This document shows, in pieces, positions 53,949 through 62,998 of a DNA stretch of 64,000 bases. Source of the DNA: Selenomonas sp. Its GTDB lineage: Bacteria > Bacillota > Negativicutes > Selenomonadales > Selenomonadaceae. The stretch is from the NCBI GenBank assembly GCA_022482925.1, contig JAKVOG010000006.1, positions 1 to 64,000 of the forward strand, read 5' to 3'. How positions within the stretch are numbered: position 1 is the first letter of the stretch; each line of letters begins with the position of its first letter. The position numbers and the translations under genes were made by a program. The notes under the pieces were generated by a model that saw nothing but the letters and a program-made list of their open reading frames with translations, was not told the origin of the DNA and ran no database searches.

Positions 53949-54878
53949 TCAGTTCTCCTTCTTTCCCAGTTTGATGCGGGGATCCAGTAACGGATAGACC
54001 AGGTCAACGAGCATATTCATGAAAATGATCAGCGCGCTGTAGAAGATCGTGACGCCCAGGATAACCGTATAGTCGCGGTTATAGATACTCGTTACGAAGT
54101 AACGGCCCAGCCCCGGAATGGCAAAGATCGTCTCGATGACGAAACTGCCCGTCAGGATTCCAGCCGCCATTGGTCCGATATAGGTAACGACCGGGATCAG
54201 GGAGTTCGGCAGCGCATGCTTCCAGAGCACCGTCATCGCCGACAGGCCTTTTGCTTTTGCCGTCTTGATATAATCCTGGCCCAGTACGTCCAGCATGCTG
54301 GAGCGGGTCAGACGCGTGATGAACGCCATCGGCATGCCCGCCAGCGCCAGTGCCGGCAGGATCTGACTCTTCCAGCCATTCCACATAGCAGCCGGCAGCA
54401 AGCCGAGCTTCAGGGCAAAGACTTCGATGAAGAGTGCCGCCAGCACGAAACTTGGCACGGCGACGCCCAGCGTGGTACAGAAATTGATCACGCGATCCTG
54501 CCATTTGTTACGCTTAAGCGCCGCAAATACACCGGCAGGGATGCCGATGAGAATGGCCAAAAAGATGCTGTCCAGACCCAGATGGAAGGACACCGGGAAA
54601 CTTTCCTTGATGATGTCGTTGACCGAGCGGCCCTGATACTTGAAAGACGGACCGAGGTCACCATGTGCCATGTTCACCAGATAGTCCGCATACTGCTTCG
54701 GCAGCGGATCGTTCAATTTGTAACGGGCCTCGATATTCGCCATAACCTGCGGCGGCAGATTCTTCTCTGTCGTGAATGGTCCGCCCGGAATGGCATGCAT
54801 CAGGCAGAACGTCAGCGTGATGACGACCAGCAGGACTACCCCGGCGTTCAGGATACGCTTGATGATATACTCCAGCAT
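53949..54878 (-). CDS. oppB: Oligopeptide ABC transporter permease OppB
   Basis: 309 residues with six spans. It begins MLEYIIKRILNAGVVLLVVI, a standard OppB start, and has FCLMHAIPGGPFTTEKNLPP and the EAA loop TAKAKGLSAMTVLWKHALPN. GGAGGAAAT lies before the ATG. It is separated from oppA by a hairpin that probably lowers downstream transcription. Confidence 0.93.
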   Translation of the reverse strand: MLEYIIKRILNAGVVLLVVITLTFCLMHAIPGGPFTTEKNLPPQVMANIEARYKLNDPLPKQYADYLVNMAHGDLGPSFKYQGRSVNDIIKESFPVSFHLGLDSIFLAILIGIPAGVFAALKRNKWQDRVINFCTTLGVAVPSFVLAALFIEVFALKLGLLPAAMWNGWKSQILPALALAGMPMAFITRLTRSSMLDVLGQDYIKTAKAKGLSAMTVLWKHALPNSLIPVVTYIGPMAAGILTGSFVIETIFAIPGLGRYFVTSIYNRDYTVILGVTIFYSALIIFMNMLVDLVYPLLDPRIKLGKKEN

Positions 54879-54902
54879 GAGATTTCCTCCTACTTATTAA
54901 AA

Positions 54903-54930
54903 ACAGGAGGGCCTTGAGCCCTCCTGTAAC
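54903..54930 (-). terminator. Intercistronic hairpin between oppA and oppB (attenuating terminator)
   Basis: CAGGAGGGC and GCCCTCCTG pair around CTTGA or its complement; on the minus strand TTTTTAAT follows. Such leaky terminators keep the binding protein in excess over the permease. Confidence 0.7.
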
Positions 54931-54951
54931 CATGCAGTTTTTGCTCAGTCC

Positions 54952-56556
54952 TTATTCGAAATGGGCAGACTTGAAGTTGAATACCGAGTTGCCCGGATCC
55001 TCGACACCTTTCAGTTTCGGATTCTGCGCAATCGCCGTCGTATAGAAGTATACCGGCAGGACGCCCATATCTTCCATGGCAATCTTCTCTGCATCATGCA
55101 TTGCCTTCATGCGGACCTGCGGGTCATTGGACTGCTGAGCCTGCTTGACCAGTGCATCATACTGCGGATTGCTGTACTTACCATAGTTGTTCGTACCCGT
55201 CGAAAGCAGGTAATCCATGAACGTCATCGGGTCAAGATAATCGCCGACCCAGCCAGCGCGGGCAATCTGCTGCTGACCCGTCTTACGCGTCTGCAGATAG
55301 ACTTTCCATTCCTGATTCTGAAGTTCTACATTCACGCCCAGGTTCTTCTTCCACATTTCCTGAACGGCCTCAGCAATTGCCTTGTGGTCTTCGTTCGTGT
55401 TATAAAGCAGGGTGACTGGCGGCAGGCCCTGGCCATCCGGATAACCGGCTTCTGCCAGCAGTTTCTTCGCCTCGGCTACATCTTCTTTGAAGAGGTCGCC
55501 GCTGACTTCCTGGAAGTCCTTGCCGGCAGCCGTATCTTCGATGCCTTTCGGTACCCAGCCATAAGCCGGTGTGTTGCGGCCGTGCATTACGTTCTTGATG
55601 ATCTCTTCACGATTGAGGGCAAGTGCGAATGCCTTGCGGACCTTCGGGTTGTCGAACGGTGCGGCCTTCGTATTGAATTCATAGAAGTAGGTGCCATCGT
55701 TCTTATCCTGACGCAGCTTGCCTTCTTTTTCCAGACGCTCCGTATCAGCAGCTGGCGGATTGTAGACGAAGTCCAGCTCGCCATTATCGAACATGGAAAC
55801 AGCCGTGGACATGTTGTCGATCAGCGGCATCTCTACCTTGTCGGCCTTTACATTGTCCTTATCCCAGTACTGGTCATTCTTGACCACCGTGATCTTGCTG
55901 TTATGCTCCCATTCCTGCATCTTGAACGGGCCGTTGCCGACGATCTCATCGGTCTTGGTTGCCCATTCTTTATCACCGGATACGATCTTCTCATTAACCG
56001 GGAATGCCGACTGATGTGCACACAAAGCAAGGAAGTAAGCCGTCGGATGTTCCAGTTTGACTTCCAGCGTCTTATCATCAAGAGCCTTGACACCAACCTG
56101 GTCCGCACTGCCACCGTTCTTGTTGTATGCTTCTGCGCCCTTTACCGGGTAAAGCATATACGCATACTCGGAAGCCAGATCCTGACTCAGCAGGCGTTTC
56201 CAGGCAAACTCGAAGTCCTTAGCTGTTACCGGATCACCATTAGACCATTTGCTGTCACGAAGATGGAACGTATAGGTGAGCCCGTCCGCGGACACATCCC
56301 ATTTTTCAGCGGCTGCAGCCACTGGCTGACCATTTTCATCCAGTGTCGTAAGACCTTCGAACATCTCGCCCAGATAGGTAGCCTCAGGTACGCCGGTAGC
56401 CTTGCCCGGATCCAGGGTCTCCGGTTCGGTACCAAACGTTGCCCGAATCGTCTTGCCGCCGTCGCCACCAGCAGCCGAATCGCTGCCACAGCCGGCGAAT
56501 ACGGAGCCTGCCATCAGCGTAGCTAATGCCAACGCCAAAAGTTTTTTCTTCTTCAT
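54952..56556 (-). CDS. oppA: Oligopeptide-binding lipoprotein OppA
   Basis: 534 residues, family 5 solute-binding protein. The lipoprotein signal LLALALATLMAGSVFAGCGS has the lipobox FAGC. The fold signatures include TFGTEPETLDPGKATGVPEA, TYTFHLRDSKWSNGDPVTAK and DFEFAWKRLLSQDLASEYAY. It captures peptides outside the membrane for OppBCDF. First gene of the operon; the ATG follows GGAGATCG. Confidence 0.94.
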   Translation of the reverse strand: MKKKKLLALALATLMAGSVFAGCGSDSAAGGDGGKTIRATFGTEPETLDPGKATGVPEATYLGEMFEGLTTLDENGQPVAAAAEKWDVSADGLTYTFHLRDSKWSNGDPVTAKDFEFAWKRLLSQDLASEYAYMLYPVKGAEAYNKNGGSADQVGVKALDDKTLEVKLEHPTAYFLALCAHQSAFPVNEKIVSGDKEWATKTDEIVGNGPFKMQEWEHNSKITVVKNDQYWDKDNVKADKVEMPLIDNMSTAVSMFDNGELDFVYNPPAADTERLEKEGKLRQDKNDGTYFYEFNTKAAPFDNPKVRKAFALALNREEIIKNVMHGRNTPAYGWVPKGIEDTAAGKDFQEVSGDLFKEDVAEAKKLLAEAGYPDGQGLPPVTLLYNTNEDHKAIAEAVQEMWKKNLGVNVELQNQEWKVYLQTRKTGQQQIARAGWVGDYLDPMTFMDYLLSTGTNNYGKYSNPQYDALVKQAQQSNDPQVRMKAMHDAEKIAMEDMGVLPVYFYTTAIAQNPKLKGVEDPGNSVFNFKSAHFE

Positions 56557-57120
56557 CGCTTTCGATCTCCTTCATTGTTCTCTCTCAGAGAACAATTATC
56601 TCATAATCAGGTTTTGCTGTCGGTTCATGTCTTTTCTGTGGTTCCGTCCGTAAGCGCTGTGAGGACAAAATCAAAAGTACGTTGCTTATTTTAGTCTTTT
56701 TTCAGCTCCTTTTCAATGTTTACACTTTCACAAAAAGCCGTGTTTTGTGTATTTATTTATTATTTGTGTATTCTTATACTAAATGTTTACATAAAAACAT
56801 TTATGTTTCAGTGCTATCCAATTTACAGTTCTTATCATAAGTCATTTTTGTCTTTCGTGAAAATACATTTACACATTTTATCTGTGAATGAACTCCCTAT
56901 AGCTCTCATAAAGCTTTTAGCCTGTTTTATAACTATGCAAGAAAACGTTATCTCGTGGACATTCCTGTCTTTCCTTAAAAATGTCCATCGTATGTATGCA
57001 AAGTACATTTATAAAATTTTTTTAAAATGAATATAATTTCTTTTGATCTTTCCGAATAAAAGGAGAAGAATTGTTCATCATTCCACTATATGCGCACACA
57101 TATATTCCCATGTAACACAA
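56557..57120. other. AT-rich intergenic region between opp and RND genes
   Basis: About 560 bp with no supported gene; short frames here are low-complexity and lack ribosome sites. It should hold the oppA promoter (minus). The composition is far more AT-rich than the neighbours. I could not assign a promoter or operator with confidence. Confidence 0.5.
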
Positions 57121-57150
57121 ATAGGACTGATGCAACAGCATCAGTCCTAT
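57121..57150 (-). terminator. Terminator of the RND efflux operon
   Basis: ATAGGACTGATG and CATCAGTCCTAT form a 12-bp perfect stem around CAACAG, followed on the minus strand by TTGTG. It lies just downstream of the permease stop codon. Confidence 0.65.
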
Positions 57151-57161
57151 CACTATGTAAT

Positions 57162-60100
57162 CTATTCTTTTCCTACATGATAAGCCACAGCATACATCGT
57201 CGGCAGCACCAGCAGCGTAAGCACAGTAGCCACCAGCAGGCCGCTCGCGATGGCAACCGCCATCGGGCCCCAGAACGTGCTCGTCATAAGCGGCAGCATG
57301 CCCAGGATAGCCGCAGCCGCCGTGAGCATTATGGGCCGGAATCGCAGGATTGCTGAGTCCACGACCGCATCCCAGGGAGATTCGCCATCAGCCAGATGCT
57401 TCTGGATCTGGTCGATAAGGATAACCGAGTTGCGGATAATCATACCAAACAAAGCCAGGATACCCAGCTCCGCCACGAACCCCATAGCCGAGTCCGTGAT
57501 CAGCATACCCCAGGACACGCCGATAAGGCCCAGCGGCGCTGTCAGCACCGTCAGCAGCATCGATTTTGCACTGTTCATCTGGAACATCAGCAACGTCATG
57601 ATGATGAAGATCATCGCCGGAATCGGCTTCAGCAGATAGCCTACCGAATCGTTGCTGTCTTCGAGAGCACCGGCCGGCTCGATCTTGCAGCCGAACGGCA
57701 GGTTGTCACGCAGTTCCTGCGTGGCATCATAGGCTTTCTGCGTCGCATCATTCGCAGTCCCGCTGCGGATATCCGCCTGAACCGTGATCATCGGCATCAG
57801 ATTCCGGCGTTCAATATAGCCATCTTCTGCCTGATAGGAGACCTTTGCAATCTGCTCCAAGGGTACATAACCGGCACTGCCAAGATAAATCGGCAGATTT
57901 TTAATCTTCGACAGATCCTTGCGGTCTTTCGCCGCCATGCGCAGATCGATGTCAATTGTACGATCACCCGCATAGAACTGCGCCGCTGTGGCGCCGGTAA
58001 CTTCCGTATAGACCATCTGCGATACATCCTGGCTGGTAAGGCCAAGAGACCGCAGCTTATCCTGGTCGAGCTCAAGATGCAGTGTCTTGCTCTTGTCGCC
58101 CCAGGTTGTATTGACGTTGTAGTTGTTCGGATCAGCGCCGACAATATCCTCAACCTGCTTGGCCAGTTCCTTCGTCTGCTCGGTCGTATAGCCCGATACA
58201 CGCAGCATCACCGGATAGTCCGCCGGTGGTCCAGTCTGGATATACTTGATCTTGGCCCGCACATCCGCGAATTCATCATTGAACGCTTCATTGAGCTCTT
58301 TAGCCAGTTTTTCACGGGATTCCGTATCTTTCGCCACAATGACGAACTGAGCCGCATTATCAGCATCTGTCTTCGGGTCGACCGTCAGCACGAAACGGGG
58401 CGCATACTGCCCCACATAGCAGGAATAATTGGCCAGCATATCCTGATGATCCTGCAGCCAGGCTGACATCCGGTCACTGACCGCCTGCGTGGCCTCCATT
58501 GAGGAACCTTCCGGCAGTTTCAGCTCAACCAGCACCTCAGGGCGCGTCGATGTCGGGAAAAATTCCTGCTTGATGAATTTCATCATGCCCAGCGACACGA
58601 CAAACAGGGCTGCCGTGGCTCCAAGCACCAGCTTCCGATGGTTCAGGAACCAGTTCAGTACCTGGCGGAACCAGACATAGAAACGACTCTGATAAGGATC
58701 GATCTTACCCGTATCATCCTTCTTCACTTCCACCTGGATCAGATGATAGCCGAAAAGCGGCGCCACCATGACGGAAACCAGCCAGGAGAGCAGCAGGGCA
58801 ATACTGATAACCGGGAACAATGCCTGACAGAACTCACTGGCCATTCCCTTTGCAAAAGCAACCGGGATAAAGCCGGAGCAGGTAATCAGCGTACCGGTGA
58901 GCATCGGCTTGGCCGTTGCCCGGAACGCGTAGCAGGCTGCCTCGAAACGATTCAGCCCCATCTCCAGCTTGACGCTCATCATCTCAACCGCGATGATCGC
59001 ATCATCGACCAGCAGCCCCAGTGCAATGATAAGCGAGCCGAGCGATACCTTATGCAGGTCGATGCCCAGCATGTACATGAAACAGAACACGCCAGCCAGC
59101 ACGAGCGGGATACAGCAGGCCACGACCATGCCTGTGCGCATCCCCAGTGACAGGAAGCTGACGGCCAGCACAATAACGATGGCCTCCAGCAGCGTTTTCA
59201 CAAAGTCATGGATAGAACCCTCAACCACACTTGGCTGATCGGATACCTTGTGTATCTCAACCCCTACCGGCACTTCCTGCTGGATGGATTGGATCTCTTT
59301 CGTCAGGTTCTCACCCAGCTTGAGGATATTGCCGCCATCTTCCATCGATACGGCAATACCGATGGCCGGCTCCCCGTTGAAGTACATCTTCGGCTTGGCC
59401 GGATCGACAAATTTGCGCTCGACCCTGGCAATATCACCCAAACGAAACACCTTGCCATTGGCATTGATCGGCATATCCCGGATGGCATCCACGTCATCAA
59501 ACGTGCCGCTGACCCGCAGATATACATTATCGGACTCCGTCTCTACCTTGGCCGAAGCCGTCATCGCATTCTGCTTCTTGAGCGCATTGGAAATTACCGT
59601 CGGACTGATGCCGAGCTCGGCCAGTTTGGCATTCTCGACCTCGACATATACCTTTTCTTCCTGCTCCCCGATGAGCTCCACCTTCTGGACACTCGGAACA
59701 TTCAGCAGCATACGACGGGTCTTCTCGGCATACTGACGCATCTCTTCGTAGTTGTAGCCATCGCCTGTCACGGCATAGATTGATCCATAGACATCATCAA
59801 AACGGTCATTATAATACGGCCCGTAGACGCCATCCGGCAAATCCTTTTTTACATCTTCGCCGAAATTGCGCAGATCCCGCCAGGTCGGACGGATCTGGTC
59901 TTTCGCTACGTCATCCTTCAGTGTGACATAGATGACTGTCTGTCCGGCCCGGGTCTCACTTTTGATATTATCCAGTCCCGGAATATCCTGGAATTTCTTT
60001 TCCATCTTATCCGTGACCTGATTCTGCATCTCCTCAGCCGTTGCTCCCGGCCAGGCAGCTGAGATAACCATCTGACGGATCGTAAACTGCGGATCCTCCA

Positions 60101-60209
60101 TACGGCCCAGCTGCAAATAGGAGAAAATGCCGCCAACGGCGGCAATGATGATGAAATACCAGACCAGTGTCCGGTGTTTCAGTGATACTTCTGTAAGATT
60201 GATCATCAC
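57162..60209 (-). CDS. RND-family efflux permease
   Basis: 1015 residues, full length. MMINLTEVSLKHRTLVWYFI and GGIFSYLQLGRMEDPQFTIR start the protein. SLIIALGLLVDDAIIAVEMM is the TM4 motif with the Asp pair of the proton relay, and ITCSGFIPVAFAKGMASEFC is the region that includes TM6. The second half repeats the layout with FVAELGILALFGMIIRNSVI. The HAE1-like proton/drug antiporter exports hydrophobic drugs or envelope components when paired with the adaptor and a TolC-like channel, which is not in the window. Confidence 0.94.
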   Translation of the reverse strand: MMINLTEVSLKHRTLVWYFIIIAAVGGIFSYLQLGRMEDPQFTIRQMVISAAWPGATAEEMQNQVTDKMEKKFQDIPGLDNIKSETRAGQTVIYVTLKDDVAKDQIRPTWRDLRNFGEDVKKDLPDGVYGPYYNDRFDDVYGSIYAVTGDGYNYEEMRQYAEKTRRMLLNVPSVQKVELIGEQEEKVYVEVENAKLAELGISPTVISNALKKQNAMTASAKVETESDNVYLRVSGTFDDVDAIRDMPINANGKVFRLGDIARVERKFVDPAKPKMYFNGEPAIGIAVSMEDGGNILKLGENLTKEIQSIQQEVPVGVEIHKVSDQPSVVEGSIHDFVKTLLEAIVIVLAVSFLSLGMRTGMVVACCIPLVLAGVFCFMYMLGIDLHKVSLGSLIIALGLLVDDAIIAVEMMSVKLEMGLNRFEAACYAFRATAKPMLTGTLITCSGFIPVAFAKGMASEFCQALFPVISIALLLSWLVSVMVAPLFGYHLIQVEVKKDDTGKIDPYQSRFYVWFRQVLNWFLNHRKLVLGATAALFVVSLGMMKFIKQEFFPTSTRPEVLVELKLPEGSSMEATQAVSDRMSAWLQDHQDMLANYSCYVGQYAPRFVLTVDPKTDADNAAQFVIVAKDTESREKLAKELNEAFNDEFADVRAKIKYIQTGPPADYPVMLRVSGYTTEQTKELAKQVEDIVGADPNNYNVNTTWGDKSKTLHLELDQDKLRSLGLTSQDVSQMVYTEVTGATAAQFYAGDRTIDIDLRMAAKDRKDLSKIKNLPIYLGSAGYVPLEQIAKVSYQAEDGYIERRNLMPMITVQADIRSGTANDATQKAYDATQELRDNLPFGCKIEPAGALEDSNDSVGYLLKPIPAMIFIIMTLLMFQMNSAKSMLLTVLTAPLGLIGVSWGMLITDSAMGFVAELGILALFGMIIRNSVILIDQIQKHLADGESPWDAVVDSAILRFRPIMLTAAAAILGMLPLMTSTFWGPMAVAIASGLLVATVLTLLVLPTMYAVAYHVGKE

Positions 60210-61304
60210 TCTGCCTCCGTCCGAACCTGCTCACCTTCACGCAGCTTATGAACGCCGGCTGTAATAACAAGATCCGAGGCATCCAGCCCATGTACCAGCA
60301 CCTGATTATCACCGAAATCTTCTACCTCAACAGGCTTCAGACTGACCGTATGATCATCGCCAACGACCCATACCTGAGGGCTGTCGCCATCCTGATAAAT
60401 TGCGGACAAAGGCAGTACGGTCGTACCTGCTGCCGCCGCAGAATCGTCTGTATCAGACACTGTTTTATTAAACGATACGCTGGCCGTCATCCCCAGCTGC
60501 ATACCAGCCGGCGGATTCGGCACCGAAACACGCACACGATAGGTACGGGCTGCGCTGTCGGCCATTGGCGCTACTTCGCGGATCACGCCATCAGCACTGC
60601 CATTGAGCGCCCAGAAATTTACCGAAACCGGCGTTCCAACAACAGCATCGGCCACACGATTCTCCGGCACATTGATCTCAATTTCCAGTTCATTCGTCTG
60701 AACCAAAGTCAGCACCGTCTGACCGGCAGCTACAACCTGACCTTCCTCGGCATTGATTGCAGATACTACCCCATTGGCACCAGCGGTCAGATTCGTATAG
60801 CCCATGGCATTATGCCCCTGAGCCGCCTGCGCCAGCGCGTTCTGATACGCAGCAAAAGCCGCATCATAATTGCTCTGATACTGATCCAGCGTTGCCGCTG
60901 GTACCGCATTTTCCTGGAATAACTCACTATAGCGGGACAGATTCTTTTGCGCCAAATCCAGCTGCGCCCGGGCTGACGATACCTGCGCATCGCCCTGGTT
61001 GGCCTTCTGAACCACATCGCGCCCATCGATGACCATCAGCACATCGCCGGAGCGTACCGGCGTGCCGACCTGGACATTACGAGCAATAATCTGTCCGCCT
61101 ACCTGAAACGACATATTCGTTTCATATCGGCCCCTGACCGTTCCGGAGTAAGTATTATCACTTGCCGTCGTCCCGGATCCAGCCTGTACGGTCCTGACCA
61201 AAGGCGCCTTATCCTGCCGCCTGTTTCGTACTGCCACAACCGACAGCCATCATCGTTGCCGCTGCAAACAGGCAGGTGATGGCTCCCAGCTTAAAGTTTC
61301 TCAT
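60206..61304 (-). CDS. RND periplasmic adaptor lipoprotein (one frameshift)
   Basis: About 365 residues. The ATG at 61302-61304 encodes a lipoprotein signal (LGAITCLFAAATMMAVGCGS) whose frame is broken near 61220 by an indel in a GGCGGCAGG run. The mature part has TVRGRYETNMSFQVGGQIIA (barrel), then a coiled-coil hairpin (SSARAQLDLAQKNLSRYSEL) and a lipoyl-like return strand (TNLTAGANGVVSAINAEEGQ). The last 100 residues are the membrane-proximal domain. It overlaps the permease by 4 bp and marR by 14 bp, so the three form one operon. Confidence 0.9.
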
Positions 61305-61773
61305 GTACCTCGCCCCCTGCTGGCAGTTCGCGTGCCAGCTTCACCAGATCTACATTGCAGGCACGGCTCACCAGTTCGCCGAACCCATTGAACAGCACCT
61401 GAACTTCATCTTCACTCATATCTGCGACCAGATAATCCACCCAGCCCTGAATGATATTGCGCAAAAACTGATGCTGAGCCCGCCCATGTTCCGTCAAATA
61501 GATATGACGAACCCGACGATCGCTTTCATCCTGCTTACGATAGATGAAACCTTTCTCCTGCAGCAGATTCACCGTGCGCGTAACTACTGCCTTGTCCAGA
61601 TACAGCATGCTGGCCAGTTCATCCTGCTTAGCACCTTCATTATCGAAAATGCGGATCAACATGATATACTCCGAAAATGTCAGATTCAGTTTTTGACATG
61701 CCTCCACCACAAAAAGTTGTGACCGGCGATGCAGAATTGAAAACCAGCGGCCTACATTTACATAATCATCCAT
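61291..61773 (-). CDS. MarR-family transcriptional regulator
   Basis: 160 residues. The winged helix-turn-helix has FSEYIMLIRIFDNEGAKQDE, LASMLYLDKAVVTRTVNLLQ and EKGFIYRKQDESDRRVRHIY with the wing's DxRxR pattern. It heads the efflux operon and likely represses it and itself, as the operator-like site lies 84-107 bp upstream of its start. I chose the ATG at 61771-61773, preceded by GGGGAGGAAA. Confidence 0.92.
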   Translation of the reverse strand: MDDYVNVGRWFSILHRRSQLFVVEACQKLNLTFSEYIMLIRIFDNEGAKQDELASMLYLDKAVVTRTVNLLQEKGFIYRKQDESDRRVRHIYLTEHGRAQHQFLRNIIQGWVDYLVADMSEDEVQVLFNGFGELVSRACNVDLVKLARELPAGGEVHEKL

Positions 61774-61856
61774 CAAAATTTCCTCCCCATAGAAAAACAC
61801 TTATTCCCTTTATCATCCTAATCCCTATATCATCCATATTCCTAAAACGGACATCC

Positions 61857-61880
61857 AATCAAGTTGATTCTATCAAATAA
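61857..61880. promoter_or_regulatory. Putative MarR operator
   Basis: AATCAAGTTGATT (61857-61869) is a perfect palindrome, and TTGATTCTATCAA (61864-61876) overlaps it as a second palindrome with a 3-bp centre. Overlapping dyads upstream of a self-regulated MarR gene are typical for this family. Confidence 0.5.
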
Positions 61881-62105
61881 TTTTACTCACATCCACGGCA
61901 AATGTCAATATTCCTCGCTATTTTCAGATAATTCTTTTTCAGTCATTCACTATATTGACCGGCCATCATAAAAAGCAAGATGTAAACGCAACCGTATGCA
62001 TGTATCCAGGTTTACATATTGTATACTTGAGAAATCTCATATATTTTCTTTTGTTATCCGTGTATAATAGAAACTATCAATTTTCCGTACAAAGGGGGAA
62101 CTTCT

Positions 62106-62945
62106 ATGAGCCGTCCAAGAGTTGGACACATCAATTTCCTGAATGTGCTGCCACTGACCTGGAGCTATGCCCATGGCGGAGAGCAAGGCCTCGCCATCAC
62201 CCGCGGCGTACCGGCAGTACTCAACAACGATATCGTCAATCACCGGCTGGACGTCAGCAACGTCTCGTCCATCATCTATGCCCGTGACAGCGAGGAACTC
62301 GTCATCCTGCCGGATGTGTGCGTCAGCACCGACGGTGACGTGCAAAGCATCATCCTGGTATCACGTAAGCCCATAAACACCCTGAAAGATGACAAGATTA
62401 TCCTGACCGCCAAGTCAGCTACTTCACACTGTCTGCTGAAGATCATCCTGCGCAGTGCCTATGGCGCGGTCCCGAACTACTACGTCCGCCATGTTGGACC
62501 AGAGAACCCCATACCAGAAGATGCCACCGCTTCCCTGCTGATCGGTGATGATGCCCTATGGCTTTACCACCATCAGCAGCCTGGTTTCTATTATTACGAT
62601 CTGGGACGTGAATGGAAGCAGCTGACCGGCAAAAAGATGGTCTACGCCCTTTGGGTTGCCAACCAGAAATTCGCCTCTGAGAACCCGGAAATGCTGCAGC
62701 TGGTCTATGACCGCATCCACCACGCATTTGCACAGGGCATGGCACACAAAAAAGAAGCCATTGAGTCCGTGCTGCCCGCCAAGCCGTTTACTTACGAACA
62801 ACTGGATGACTACCTTGGTCCTACGATCCGCTGGGATCTCACCGAGGATTACCTTGATGGACTCAAAACCTTCTACACGCTGGCCCATCAGATGAACCTC
62901 ATCGAGCATATCCCTGAGATCAAGCTGGCCGATGTACGCCGCTAA
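62106..62945 (+). CDS. mqnA: Chorismate dehydratase MqnA (futalosine menaquinone pathway)
   Basis: 279 residues. It dehydrates chorismate to 3-enolpyruvylbenzoate, the first step of the futalosine menaquinone pathway. RVGHINFLNVLPLTWSYAHG is the start, and VSNVSSIIYARDSEELVILP and SVSTDGDVQ-type residues follow. ILTAKSATSHCLLKIILRS and LLIGDDALWLYHHQQPGFYY are the two substrate-loop blocks. A TATAAT box occurs at 62063-62068 and AAGGGGG precedes the ATG. It stands alone, but the presence of this pathway fits the hydrogenase quinone link. Confidence 0.93.
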   Translation: MSRPRVGHINFLNVLPLTWSYAHGGEQGLAITRGVPAVLNNDIVNHRLDVSNVSSIIYARDSEELVILPDVCVSTDGDVQSIILVSRKPINTLKDDKIILTAKSATSHCLLKIILRSAYGAVPNYYVRHVGPENPIPEDATASLLIGDDALWLYHHQQPGFYYYDLGREWKQLTGKKMVYALWVANQKFASENPEMLQLVYDRIHHAFAQGMAHKKEAIESVLPAKPFTYEQLDDYLGPTIRWDLTEDYLDGLKTFYTLAHQMNLIEHIPEIKLADVRR

Positions 62946-62954
62946 ATTCATAAA

Positions 62955-62998
62955 TAAAAAACTTCTCTGAAGCTAATTCCTTCAGAGAAGTTTTTTAC
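62955..62998. terminator. Terminator of mqnA
   Basis: AACTTCTCTGAAG and CTTCAGAGAAGTT pair around CTAATTC and run into TTTTTTA; the opposite T-run is weaker. It separates mqnA from the minus-strand gene beyond. Confidence 0.85.

Noticed and set aside
54961..56526. A 521-codon open frame on the plus strand
   Set aside because: Shadow of oppA, which is complete with lipobox and family motifs.
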